DNA from: Flavobacteriaceae bacterium PS02337
Lineage (GTDB): Bacteria > Bacteroidota > Bacteroidia > Flavobacteriales > Flavobacteriaceae
Reading direction: 5' to 3'
Length of the DNA stretch: 64,000 nt
Assembly (NCBI GenBank): GCA_029959285.1
Contig: JASCOE010000002.1
Span: 434,001-498,000, forward strand
Positions 51,442-60,215 of the stretch are shown piece by piece (positions within the stretch are counted from its first letter, which is position 1; each line of letters starts with the position of its first letter). The position numbers and the translations under genes were made by a program. Under the pieces are notes generated by a model that was not told where the DNA came from, made no database searches, and saw nothing but the letters and a program-made list of their open reading frames with translations.

Positions 51442-54348
51442 TTACTTCAAACAGCTATGCAAAATACTAACAGGATGTTGCGCTTCACGCTTTGTTCCAT
51501 CATAAATTTGATGACGACAGCTTGTTCCTGCAGCGGCAATTTTTACATTTTCGGCAGTATTACGAACTTTTGGAAATAAAGTATCCTCGCCCATCTGCAT
51601 ACTCACTTGATAATGTTCTTTTTCATAACCAAAAGAACCTGCCATTCCGCAGCAACCTGAATTATAAATGGTAACCGTATTATTTTTAGGCAGATTCAGC
51701 ATAGCAAAAGTTGCTTCAACAGAACTCAATGACTTTTGGTGACAATGCCCGTGAATTTTAATTTCTTTCGTTTCTTCTGAAAAAGAATCTGGCGTTATTT
51801 TTCCGTCGATGATTTCTTTTTTGAAGAATTCTTCAATCGTAAAAGCATTTCTCGACAAGTTTTCTGCCGCTTCTTTATCATCGGCTAAACGGAGATATTC
51901 ATCTCTAAAAGTCAAAATCGCCGAAGGTTCAATTCCGATTAAAGGTGCATTTCCTAAAACCAGATCTTTAAAAACATTCACATTATGATTGGCAATTTTC
52001 TTGGCTTCTTCCAAAAATCCTTTTGAAAGATAGGTTCTTCCGCTTTCTTCATGATCGACAATCAGAACTTGATAACCTAATTTTGTCAATAATTCAAAAG
52101 CATCGATTCCGATATTTACGTCGTAATAATTCGTGAATTCATCAACAAACAGATACAATCTTCCATTCGGAAAATCTTTTTGTGAAGGTTTATTGTTGGC
52201 GTACCATTTTCTAAAAGTCTTTTTCGCCAAAAGCGGAACTTGTCTTTCGGACGCAATTCCCATGGTTTTTTTAACCAAAGACTGATTCGAAATAAAATTC
52301 GTAATCGACGGGAATTTACTTCCCATTTTATTCAATTTGGCGTTATTGGCAAAAATCTTATTTCGAGTCGAAAATCCGTTTGCTTTTTGATATTGATATA
52401 AAAATTCGGCTTTTAAAGTCGCTACATCCACATTACTCGGACATTCGCTTGCGCAGGCTTTACAGCTTACACACAATTCAAAAACTTCGTATAATTCTTT
52501 CTGGTCAAATTTATTTTCTTTTTCAGAATACGTTAAATATTCTCGTAATGCATTGGCACGAGCGCGAGTCGTTTCTTTTTCGTTTCGAGTCGCACGATAA
52601 CTCGGACACATCGCTCCTCCGCCTGACGGCAATTTTCGGCAATCTCCAGAACCGTTGCATTTTTCGGCGGCACGTAAAATTCCTAAACTGTCTGAGAAAT
52701 CCTGAAACGTTTTAATATCTGGTTCAATTCTTCCTGAAATTACACGATGGTTTTCATCCATTTTCAAAGCATTGACAATCTTCCCGATATTCAAAACCGA
52801 ATTTGGATCGAAAGCCAATTTGATTCTTTTCAGCAATTCGTAATTTTTATCGCCAATCATAAACGGAATAAACTCTCCACGTACAATTCCATCGCCGTGT
52901 TCACCGCTTAAAGAACCTTTATATTTTTTTACCAAATGCGCCACATCAGTCGCAATAGTTCTGAATAATTTTAAATCTTCCGTTTTCTTCAAATTCAAAA
53001 CCGGACGAAGGTGCAATTCTCCCGCGCCGGCGTGCGCATAATAAATTGCTTCTTGTCCGTGACGCAACATCATCGCCGAGAATTCTTCAATATAAGCTGG
53101 CAAATCACTCAATTCAACCGCTGTATCTTCAATAGAATCTGCCGCTTTATTGTCACCTACAATACTTCCTAAAAGTCCAAGACCCGCTTTTCTAAGTTCG
53201 TTGGCTTTGTCAATATCATTTCCGTAGATTTTTACACGAGCGTATCCGAAATTGTTTTTTTCTAAATCTGCAATCAAATCGTTCGCTTGTCTTTCGGCAT
53301 CTTCCAACGTGTGTGAAGCCACTTCAAAAAGCATAATCGCTTTGGGTTCTCCAACCAAAAAGAAACGGTTTTTAATGTGTTCTCGATTCGTTTTCGTACA
53401 ATCTAAAATCGTATCGTCGATCATTTCACAAGTGTACAAATGATGTTTCATTGCCACGACAACCGATTCTAAAGATTCCTGAATCGTATGATAATGTCCC
53501 ACAACCATAATACTGTGAGGCGGAGGTAAATCGTCTACTTTTAAGGTAACTTCGGTTGTAAAAGCCAAAGTTCCTTCGCTTCCGCAAAGCAGTTTTCCAA
53601 GATTTATGGTTGGTTCTGTTCCGCCAAATATTTCTGATTTCAAAAGAATATCAACCGCGTAACCTGTATTTCTTCTGTGAATTTCAGGTTTCGGAAACTC
53701 TTTTACAATTTCTTCCTGATTTTCTTTTACCGAAAGTTCGTCGTAAATACTTTTGTAAATTTTATTTTCTAAAGAATCTCCTTTGGTTTTTTCAATAAAT
53801 TCAGTCGAAGTCAAGTCTTTAAAAACCACTTCAGAACCATCGCTTAAAATTGCTTTTACCTCAGCAATTTTATCGCGCGTAACACCATATCGAATTGAAG
53901 TTGTTCCAGAAGAATTATTTCCTACCATTCCGCCAATCATCGCGCGGTTTGATGTTGATGTAATTGGAGCAAAAAATACGCCGTGAGGTTTTAAGAATAA
54001 ATTCAGTTCATCGCGAATTACGCCTGGCTGAACGGTTACGGTTTTCTTTGCTGCATCAAACGAAATAATTTTTGTAAAATGCTTCGAAACATCAATCACC
54101 AATCCGTCGCCTACTGCTTGCCCTGCCAGCGAAGTTCCCGCAGTTCTTGGCGTAATCGATATATTATGCTGTGCCGCAAATTGAATTAATTTGGCAATAT
54201 CGGCAGTCGATTTAGGCAATGCCACCGCATTGGGTTTAATTCGGTAAACCGAAGCATCTGTAGAATAAAGCGTTTTATGAAGCTCATCGAATAAAAGTGT
54301 GCCTTCGAGACTAGCGGCTAATTGCTCTAAATGAGATTGGGTCAACAT
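51442..54348 (-). CDS. FAD-linked oxidase and Fe-S protein fusion (Ydij-type D-2-hydroxyacid dehydrogenase)
   Basis: 968 aa. N-terminal FAD_binding_4 domain (ITPRTAGTSLAGQAVGDGLV, MIGGMVGNNSSGTTSIRYG), then the FAD-oxidase C domain (about residues 250-530, with GSLSGEHGDGIVRGEF). Two 4Fe-4S cysteine sets follow at about 575-660 (CNGSGDCRKL and CVSCKACASECPSNVD). The C-terminal CCG-type cluster domain has HGHCHQKSL and NSGCCGMAGSFGYE. It oxidises a D-2-hydroxyacid such as D-lactate or 2-hydroxyglutarate into the electron chain. Which acid is unknown. Confidence 0.92.
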   Translation of the reverse strand: MLTQSHLEQLAASLEGTLLFDELHKTLYSTDASVYRIKPNAVALPKSTADIAKLIQFAAQHNISITPRTAGTSLAGQAVGDGLVIDVSKHFTKIISFDAAKKTVTVQPGVIRDELNLFLKPHGVFFAPITSTSNRAMIGGMVGNNSSGTTSIRYGVTRDKIAEVKAILSDGSEVVFKDLTSTEFIEKTKGDSLENKIYKSIYDELSVKENQEEIVKEFPKPEIHRRNTGYAVDILLKSEIFGGTEPTINLGKLLCGSEGTLAFTTEVTLKVDDLPPPHSIMVVGHYHTIQESLESVVVAMKHHLYTCEMIDDTILDCTKTNREHIKNRFFLVGEPKAIMLFEVASHTLEDAERQANDLIADLEKNNFGYARVKIYGNDIDKANELRKAGLGLLGSIVGDNKAADSIEDTAVELSDLPAYIEEFSAMMLRHGQEAIYYAHAGAGELHLRPVLNLKKTEDLKLFRTIATDVAHLVKKYKGSLSGEHGDGIVRGEFIPFMIGDKNYELLKRIKLAFDPNSVLNIGKIVNALKMDENHRVISGRIEPDIKTFQDFSDSLGILRAAEKCNGSGDCRKLPSGGGAMCPSYRATRNEKETTRARANALREYLTYSEKENKFDQKELYEVFELCVSCKACASECPSNVDVATLKAEFLYQYQKANGFSTRNKIFANNAKLNKMGSKFPSITNFISNQSLVKKTMGIASERQVPLLAKKTFRKWYANNKPSQKDFPNGRLYLFVDEFTNYYDVNIGIDAFELLTKLGYQVLIVDHEESGRTYLSKGFLEEAKKIANHNVNVFKDLVLGNAPLIGIEPSAILTFRDEYLRLADDKEAAENLSRNAFTIEEFFKKEIIDGKITPDSFSEETKEIKIHGHCHQKSLSSVEATFAMLNLPKNNTVTIYNSGCCGMAGSFGYEKEHYQVSMQMGEDTLFPKVRNTAENVKIAAAGTSCRHQIYDGTKREAQHPVSILHSCLK

Positions 54349-54545
54349 GTAAATGGTGCTTTTTAAAAAAATATTTCCTGAAAAAACTCAGATCACAAAG
54401 ATAAAAATATCGCAAGGCAAAATGATGAATTTTGAGAAATTATCTAACAACTCCGTGAGATTTTATAAAATTCTGAGAGAATCCTGTAAAGCATTGTGCT
54501 GACTAAAAAGGTAATTTTAAAATTTTCATTTATTGGAAAGATTTT

Positions 54546-54706
54546 TAAACACATAGAAACATAGATTTATTTTAAAAATTTAAAGTATGAGAATAGTTGA
54601 AAAAATCTAGATTTTAACACATAGCACTGCAAGCTTAGCTATGTGAACTCAAACAAATGAAATGTCTTTAAGCGCAAAGAAAATCTATATTTCTATGTGT
54701 TTAAAA
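54546..54706. repeat. Intergenic repeat, family C (CACATAGAAACATAG type)
   Basis: AAACACATAGAAACATAGAT and its inverse ATCTATATTTCTATGTGTTT bracket a 120-base stretch that also contains ATAGCACTGCAAGCTTAGCT. A related copy is at 58594-58676. It occupies most of the 400-base gap before mscS, with no gene in it. Confidence 0.7.
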
Positions 54707-54749
54707 CTCATTCAACAATTTAAACTCTTTTACGCTTTATTATTTTATT

Positions 54750-55562
54750 ATGGAAAATTTCTTTCAAGACGTCATCAATCACTTAGAAGGTTACTACAAT
54801 AGCATTGTCGATCTTACGCCCAAATTCATTCTTGCCGTTTTGGTTATTCTCGTTTCATGGTTTGTGGCAAGCCGTGTGGGCATTTTTGCAGGAAACCGAC
54901 TCAAAGTCAGAATGCACGATCGTTTGTTGGCGGTTTTTATTGCGCGATTAATTAAATCGGTTTTAATCATTATCGGAATCTTATTTATGTTCCGAATTAT
55001 TGGTTTAGATGGTGTTGCGCAAAGCATGCTTGCCGGCGCGGGAATCTCGGCTTTTGTGATTGGTTTTGCGCTTAAAGATATTGGAGAAAACTTTCTTGCG
55101 GGAATTCTGCTGGCTTTCAAACGTCCGTTTTCTATTGGCGATATTATCGAAAGTAACGGTGTAAAAGGCGAAGTGATCAACCTCAACCTTCGTGATACCG
55201 AAGTAAAAAGCGATTCGAAAATCATCTATATTCCCAACGCACTTTTAATAAAAAATACACTTATCAACTACAATAGCGAAGGATTTCTGCTCCAAACTTT
55301 CACAGTCGGACTCGAATATGGTTCTGATTACACACGCGCCATCGAACTCGTAAAAGAAGTTCTAGGAAACAGCGAAGACGTAACCGAAAAAGACCACGAA
55401 AATGCTGCCGTCATTACCGATGTTGCTGGCGGGGGCATCATTCAGCTTAATATTCGTTATTGGGTTAAAACTGCCTCAACAACTCAAAATTCAGAATGCC
55501 GTTCTAAAATTATTGCCGCCGTTTTGAAAAAGTTGAAAGAAAATGAGTTTGTTTTGAAATAA
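54750..55562 (+). CDS. Small-conductance mechanosensitive channel (MscS family)
   Basis: 270 aa with three TM segments and the MscS core: LAGAGISAFVIGFALKDIGE with the TM3 Gly/Ala packing, NFLAGILLAFKRPFSIGDII, then the beta domain KGEVINLNLRDTEVKSDSKI and IYIPNALLIKNTLINYN. It releases solutes upon hypo-osmotic shock. It is a short, minimal version with no extra N-terminal domain. Confidence 0.93.
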   Translation: MENFFQDVINHLEGYYNSIVDLTPKFILAVLVILVSWFVASRVGIFAGNRLKVRMHDRLLAVFIARLIKSVLIIIGILFMFRIIGLDGVAQSMLAGAGISAFVIGFALKDIGENFLAGILLAFKRPFSIGDIIESNGVKGEVINLNLRDTEVKSDSKIIYIPNALLIKNTLINYNSEGFLLQTFTVGLEYGSDYTRAIELVKEVLGNSEDVTEKDHENAAVITDVAGGGIIQLNIRYWVKTASTTQNSECRSKIIAAVLKKLKENEFVLK

Positions 55563-55677
55563 GGGACATAGGTTCAAAGTAGCAAAGGAACAAAGGTTTT
55601 CTCTCCAAACTCAATTGTCATCCTGAGCGAAGTCGAAAGCTTATGAAACCAATTTTTCACTTTAGAATTTTAAATAG

Positions 55678-55757
55678 AAGCTGTTTCCTGCTGTCTGCTA
55701 TATCTTTTACGCCGAACCCTGGCGCAAAAGGATGCCGCTTCCATCAGGGCTAGGGCG
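55678..55757. repeat. Dispersed palindromic repeat, family A, copy 4
   Basis: Reverse orientation: AGCTGTTTCCTGCTGTCTGC on the left and GGATGCCGCTTCCATCAGGG on the right, with central stem TTTTACGCC / GGCGCAAAA (one mismatch). The stem bases differ from copy 3 while pairing holds. Just upstream (55617-55640) is another common type, TCATCCTGAGCGAAGTCGAA. Confidence 0.8.
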
Positions 55758-55777
55758 TTTGGTTTCATAATAACATT

Positions 55778-56020
55778 TTAGTGGAACATAAATAGATAGA
55801 GTCGTTTCAAAACTTCAAACAACATCGCGATAATTCCAAGTCCTGCAATAATGTAAATGCTCCAACTACGCATTTTAGTTATTGAATCCATTTCTTGATT
55901 TTGTTCTTGTAATTTTTTTGATTCTTTTATATTAAAGTTTCTAATCCAGCAAATCAATAATGCAAAAATTAAAACTCCTAAAATTAAAATAAAAACATTT
56001 TCGTTTTGTATATATTTCAT
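55778..56020 (-). CDS. Small membrane protein, 80 aa
   Basis: From the ATG at 56020 (MKYIQNENVFILILGVLIFA). The frame is open to 56077 with a less likely start. Two hydrophobic segments (about 9-26 and 52-72) enclose a charged loop (NIKESKKLQEQNQEMDSITK). No family is recognised. Confidence 0.55.
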   Translation of the reverse strand: MKYIQNENVFILILGVLIFALLICWIRNFNIKESKKLQEQNQEMDSITKMRSWSIYIIAGLGIIAMLFEVLKRLYLFMFH

Positions 56021-56140
56021 GTATTTAAATATTCTCTTTTGTAAAAATAACATTTTACATTTGCTACATAGAAACAATTTAATGGATACTACTAAATATA
56101 ATCTTTTTCTTACTTAAAATATTTTTTGATATCTTTGAAG

Positions 56141-56281
56141 TCCTAAACACAAAGAAATATGATATCAAAAAAGCTTTTGCCCGCGCGGTATGGTGGCGGT
56201 ATTGGAAACAACTGCAACGCACTTTGTGGCGTAGGACACCTTAGCTGTGCGGGTTCTTTTCCTAAACACAAAGATTATGAT
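56141..56281 (+). repeat. Duplicated leader around a GC-rich insert
   Basis: TCCTAAACACAAAGA occurs at 56141-56155 and again at 56260-56274, each followed within 6 bases by ATGAT. The 104 bases between are much richer in GC, with a possible closing stem (GCCCGCGC with GTGCGGG). A -7 box TATCTTTG (56130-56137) precedes the first copy. The frame from ATG 56159 would give a Gly/Cys-rich peptide (YGGGIGNNCNALCGVGHLSC) and run into the next gene in another frame. Confidence 0.55.
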
Positions 56282-56510
56282 TACCAACACAATTTCAAAA
56301 CAAACCGAAATCAAACTTTTGAATTTTTTCAACGACAGGATTGATCCTGTTGAAATGGCTAAAACTTTAAGGCAAGTAAATTTTACACTCGCTTTATGTG
56401 TTTTGAGCGAACACGAAACCTTTCAAAGCGAAATCATCAAATTAAGAGACAGTTTTTACTGGCTCAATGAATTAGCAGAAACTCTAAATCCTTATTTGGA
56501 GTTGGAGTGA
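56277..56510 (+). CDS. Hypothetical protein, 77 aa
   Basis: From the ATG at 56277: MITNTISKQTEIKLLNFFND, then RIDPVEMAKTLRQVNFTLAL and WLNELAETLNPYLELE. It is predicted to be helical and soluble. An alternative start at 56247 adds ten residues. Its leader has been duplicated (see 56141). A strong terminator follows. No family is recognised. Confidence 0.65.
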   Translation: MITNTISKQTEIKLLNFFNDRIDPVEMAKTLRQVNFTLALCVLSEHETFQSEIIKLRDSFYWLNELAETLNPYLELE

Positions 56511-56525
56511 GATTTTTAAATGAAA

Positions 56526-56557
56526 AAAACCTCGATTTTTTAATCGAGGTTTTTTTA
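56526..56557. terminator. Bidirectional terminator
   Basis: AAAACCTCGATT / AATCGAGGTTTT with a TTTT loop between convergent genes. Confidence 0.9.
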
Positions 56558-56598
56558 TAACATAATTAGTTCTTTGAATTTTACTATTAAATCAAAAA

Positions 56599-56973
56599 TT
56601 ACATTAAATCTTTAAATGAAATATTCAATAAATTTTCTTCTGATTTTAAAAGCAATTCGTCAATATTATCTTCAATAAAAGAAAATTCTTTTTTATCAAC
56701 TAATATGCTAATCCATTTTGGTCTTGAAAACGAATAACCATCATCAAAAATAGCGACATTAAGAAAATTCCAAATATTAGAATTTACACCATTAACTTCA
56801 AAATTAGGTTGAATTATAACAGCTTTCATTATGCCATTGTCTATCCAATCAATTCTTCTTTCCTCAAATGTTCTCAAATTTTGAGGATAATCGGGTCTAT
56901 CTCTAGTCAATCGCGCATTAATCTTATTTGCTAAGTCATCTAACTTCCAATCTATATTTTCAAATCTGCTCAA
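56599..56973 (-). CDS. Hypothetical protein, 124 aa
   Basis: MSRFENIDWKLDDLANKINA start, then IDWIDNGIMKAVIIQPNFEV and RPKWISILVDKKEFSFIEDN. Soluble alpha/beta. No family is recognised. It follows the DUF3137 gene on the same strand with a 32-base gap and may be the third gene of that operon. Confidence 0.6.
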   Translation of the reverse strand: MSRFENIDWKLDDLANKINARLTRDRPDYPQNLRTFEERRIDWIDNGIMKAVIIQPNFEVNGVNSNIWNFLNVAIFDDGYSFSRPKWISILVDKKEFSFIEDNIDELLLKSEENLLNISFKDLM

Positions 56974-57005
56974 ATTCTAAATTTATATATAACAAAGTTT
57001 GTTTT

Positions 57006-57962
57006 CTACTCCTTCCCCCAAATCCTAGTATTCAAATCCAATTCCTGAACAATATTCTGCATAAACTGAACTATCGAAATATCATCGGAAAGCAAATCGG
57101 GAACTAAAAGCGACGAATGTATTGGCGCTTCAAAGTAATTGTGAGACAACGGAAAAGCGATATAAATTTTAGAATGAATAAAAGAAATCGAAATTGTTTC
57201 GTCGCATTTTTTATTTAAATCTAAAATTCTTTCCATCATTGCAGGCGTTAAAATATATCGCGCTTCAATTTGGTTTCTAGAATAGGTTACGAACTTGTTA
57301 TCAAAATCGATGTTTTCGAGTTGCACCACTTCGGTATTTCCAAAACTAAAAACGCTTTTAGAAAACCACGCTCCAAGACTAGCACCAAAGCTTTTTGGAC
57401 GCACAACTGTCGAAACTTCAAAGTTTTTATTAAAATCGGCAACAAAAATAATTCCTTTAAAAATCGTGTGCCAAGTTGTTTTTGTTCCGTTTTTTGTTTG
57501 CGTTTCCGTTTTATATTCGGCATGAACTTCGGCAAACCAAAAAGAAGTTTTATCGACTGTTCCGCTAATTAAATCTTGCGTTTTATAACGATCTGGTCTC
57601 ATCGTAAAAAGCTCTGAACTTCTAAACTCATATTCTGGAAGTCCGCTTTGTGGTGTAAAAACTAAACTTCCATTTATATTTTTCAATGCCGACGCTATAA
57701 CTTTTGTTTTGTAGGCAACTTTGTATTTTATTGCTTCATCGTTTATTTTAAAATACATTACGATTCCAATAATTATAGGAACAAGACCAGCTATTACGGC
57801 AAAAGCGCCAAATCCGATAAATATACCTGCAGCTATAATTAATGCGGCAAAACCAAATAATATATAGGAGGTTTTATAGGTTTCGGCTATTTTTTTTCTA
57901 TCAACTTCTAACGTATTCAAAACCTCTTGCAAGGCTGCATTCGAATTTATTTCTGAATCCAT
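57006..57962 (-). CDS. DUF3137 membrane protein
   Basis: 318 aa. Two adjacent TM segments near residues 32-70 (SYILFGFAALIIAAGIFIGF, then VIAGLVPIIIGIVMYF). The large C-terminal cytoplasmic domain includes SELFTMRPDRYKTQDLISGT, FSFGNTEVVQLENIDFDNKF and YILTPAMMERILDLNKK. DUF3137 proteins are commonly encoded beside LemA, as here (one-base overlap). Their role is not known, possibly in envelope stress. Confidence 0.85.
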   Translation of the reverse strand: MDSEINSNAALQEVLNTLEVDRKKIAETYKTSYILFGFAALIIAAGIFIGFGAFAVIAGLVPIIIGIVMYFKINDEAIKYKVAYKTKVIASALKNINGSLVFTPQSGLPEYEFRSSELFTMRPDRYKTQDLISGTVDKTSFWFAEVHAEYKTETQTKNGTKTTWHTIFKGIIFVADFNKNFEVSTVVRPKSFGASLGAWFSKSVFSFGNTEVVQLENIDFDNKFVTYSRNQIEARYILTPAMMERILDLNKKCDETISISFIHSKIYIAFPLSHNYFEAPIHSSLLVPDLLSDDISIVQFMQNIVQELDLNTRIWGKE

Positions 57963-58519
57963 TAATTATTGAATAATTCTTTTGCACTTATATTTTTACG
58001 CTCTTCTTCTGGAGTTGCCAAAACTTCAATTTTAGTGTAACCTAACATTCCTGCAAACATATTTCCAGGAAACATCATAATTGCATTATTATAATCTGTA
58101 ACAGAAGCATTGTACGTTCTTCTTGCTGCCGCAATTTGTTCTTCGCTTTCTGTCCATGTAGATTGCAGGTTTAAGAAATTGGTATTGGCTTTTAAATCTG
58201 GATAATTTTCAACCGTTACCATCAAACCTTTTACAGCTGAACTTAATTCGGTATCTAAACTTGCTTTTTCTGCGTCTGTCAAATTTCCTGAAGTTGCTTT
58301 TGTACGAAGTTCTACAATTTTCGTTAAAGTACTTTGCTCATAATTAGTATATTGTTTTACCACTTCAACCAAATTCGGAATCAAATCGAAACGTTTTTTC
58401 AGCATAACATCAATTGCAGAAAAAGCATTGGTTACCTGATTTCTTTTTCCGATAAGCGAATTATAGATTACAATTCCAACAATAAGAAGAAAAACAATTA
58501 GTCCTAGAATAATAAACAT
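57962..58519 (-). CDS. lemA: LemA family protein
   Basis: 185 aa. N-terminal TM (FIILGLIVFLLIVGIVIYNS), then a helical bundle: RNQVTNAFSAIDVMLKKRFD, LIPNLVEVVKQYTNYEQSTL, ENYPDLKANTNFLNLQSTWT and NAIMMFPGNMFAGMLGY. All are typical of LemA. The molecular role is not settled. It is the first gene of the lemA-DUF3137 operon. Confidence 0.95.
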   Translation of the reverse strand: MFIILGLIVFLLIVGIVIYNSLIGKRNQVTNAFSAIDVMLKKRFDLIPNLVEVVKQYTNYEQSTLTKIVELRTKATSGNLTDAEKASLDTELSSAVKGLMVTVENYPDLKANTNFLNLQSTWTESEEQIAAARRTYNASVTDYNNAIMMFPGNMFAGMLGYTKIEVLATPEEERKNISAKELFNN

Positions 58520-58593
58520 GATTTATATTTTTTAAATTGGTTATGAGCAAATATATAAAAAGAGATGTAAGTTTTATCTGCTGGTTCTCTTTT

Positions 58594-58676
58594 TGTTTAA
58601 ACATAGCTATCTATGTTTTTTTAAACAAGTAAAACGCCTTTCACCGCAAAACAAACTATGTTTCTATGTGTTTGAA
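58594..58676. repeat. Intergenic repeat, family C, second copy
   Basis: AAACATAGCTATCTATGTTT, then AAACGCCTTTCACCGC and ACTATGTTTCTATGTGTTT. It sits upstream of anmK, in the divergent gap with lemA. Confidence 0.65.
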
Positions 58677-58765
58677 AATAAAATTTCACAATTTCGCTAT
58701 ATTTATATCTAAAATAATCTGATTTTAGCGTTACAAATAAACCGATTCCTAAAAATATCATTTTA

Positions 58766-59974
58766 ATGAATAAAAATATAACCGCACTCTACAATATCGC
58801 TCAAAAAGAAACCCGAAAAATACTAGGCTTAATGTCTGGAACTTCGCTCGACGGACTCGATTTGGCACTTTGTGAAGTTTCGGATTCGGGAGAAAACACA
58901 ATTGTAAAAATCGAACATTTTGAAACCATCGATTATAGCGACGATATCAAAACCGAAATCAGAAAAGTGTTTGCAAAAAAAACAATCGATTTTCAGCATT
59001 TGGTTTTACTTAACGAATGGATTGCAGATTTACATGCCGAAATGATTAATAATTGTCTTAAAAAATGGAATATTTCGTCAAGCGAAGTTGATTTAATCGC
59101 TTCGCACGGACAAACGGTTTTACACGCTCCGAAGTTTTTGCATCAGCAGGAAAAATTTCCTAATGCAACTTTACAAATTGGCGACGGCGATCATATTGCG
59201 GTAAAAACTGGAATTATCACACTTTCCGATTTCAGACAAAAACACGTCGCGGCGGGTGGCGAAGGCGCGCCGTTGGCTGTTTATGGCGATTATTTGTTGT
59301 TCAGCAAAAAGGGCGAAAACCGAATTATGCTCAATATGGGCGGAATCGCCAATTTTACTTATTTACCCGCTTCACAAAACGCCGATGAAGTTTTTGTCAC
59401 CGATACGGGAACGGCAAATACTTTGATTGACATTTTTTCCAAACATTTTTTTCCTGAAAAAAGTTACGATAAAGATGCCGAAATCGCGAAACAAGGAACT
59501 GTAAATCAAGAACTTTTAAGCGAATTAAAAAGCAATGCGTTCTTCCAGAAAAGTTTTCCAAAAACGATTGGTCAGGAATTATTCAATCATGATTTTGTGA
59601 ATTCGGCTTTGATAAAATTAGGTTTAGAAAACATTTCGGCATCAGATTTGCTTGCGACTTTAACACGTTTGAGCGCCGAAACAATTGCCGAATCGGTTTT
59701 GTTTGTCATACAAAATACTAAAACACCAATAGAAGAGTTTACAATTTATATGTCTGGCGGAGGCGCACGAAATCCGTTATTGGTAAAGTGGCTACAGGAA
59801 TTATTATCTTGTAAATTTGAAAAAAGCGACGTTCTCGGCATCTCAGGCGATGCAAAAGAAGCGGTTTTATTTGCTGTTTTAGCCAATGAAACGGTATCGG
59901 GAGGAAATTATAATTTTGGTTCAAAAAAAGGAATTCCATCTGTAACAATGGGAAAAATTTCTTTTCCAGATTAA
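58766..59974 (+). CDS. anmK: Anhydro-N-acetylmuramic acid kinase
   Basis: 402 aa, full length. ASKHA-fold motifs: KILGLMSGTSLDGLDLALCE near residue 18, LIASHGQTVLHAPK, MGGIANFTYLP, VTDTGTANTLIDIFSKHFF and YMSGGGARNPLLVKWL. It phosphorylates 1,6-anhydro-MurNAc with hydration to MurNAc-6-P during peptidoglycan recycling. It heads a gene run with a hydrolase and an AmpG-like importer, which supports this role. No murQ is seen here. Confidence 0.96.
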   Translation: MNKNITALYNIAQKETRKILGLMSGTSLDGLDLALCEVSDSGENTIVKIEHFETIDYSDDIKTEIRKVFAKKTIDFQHLVLLNEWIADLHAEMINNCLKKWNISSSEVDLIASHGQTVLHAPKFLHQQEKFPNATLQIGDGDHIAVKTGIITLSDFRQKHVAAGGEGAPLAVYGDYLLFSKKGENRIMLNMGGIANFTYLPASQNADEVFVTDTGTANTLIDIFSKHFFPEKSYDKDAEIAKQGTVNQELLSELKSNAFFQKSFPKTIGQELFNHDFVNSALIKLGLENISASDLLATLTRLSAETIAESVLFVIQNTKTPIEEFTIYMSGGGARNPLLVKWLQELLSCKFEKSDVLGISGDAKEAVLFAVLANETVSGGNYNFGSKKGIPSVTMGKISFPD

Positions 59975-59993
59975 ATAATAAATTTGCCACAGA

Positions 59994-60126
59994 TTGAAAG
60001 GATTAAAAAGATTAATCCAAATAATCCTTTTAATCTGTGGCAAAAAAACTGCCACTAATTACACTAATTTTTGTTCTTAATTATTCTTTTAAAAAATAAT
60101 TCGTGAAAATTCGTGTAATTCGTGGC
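59994..60126. repeat. Nested intergenic palindromes, family B
   Basis: GCCACAGATTGAAAGGATTA with AATCCTTTTAATCTGTGGCA, next to GCCACTAATTACACTAATTT with GAAAATTCGTGTAATTCGTG and GC. Same composite as at 38719. It lies between anmK and the YngK-like gene. Confidence 0.75.
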
Positions 60127-60215
60127 GAAAAAAAATTACACCATATAATTATCTCAATTATTAATTATAATCGGTTAAAAAAACTATTTTTGGTTCTTGT
60201 TAAAAAAAGATTGAA

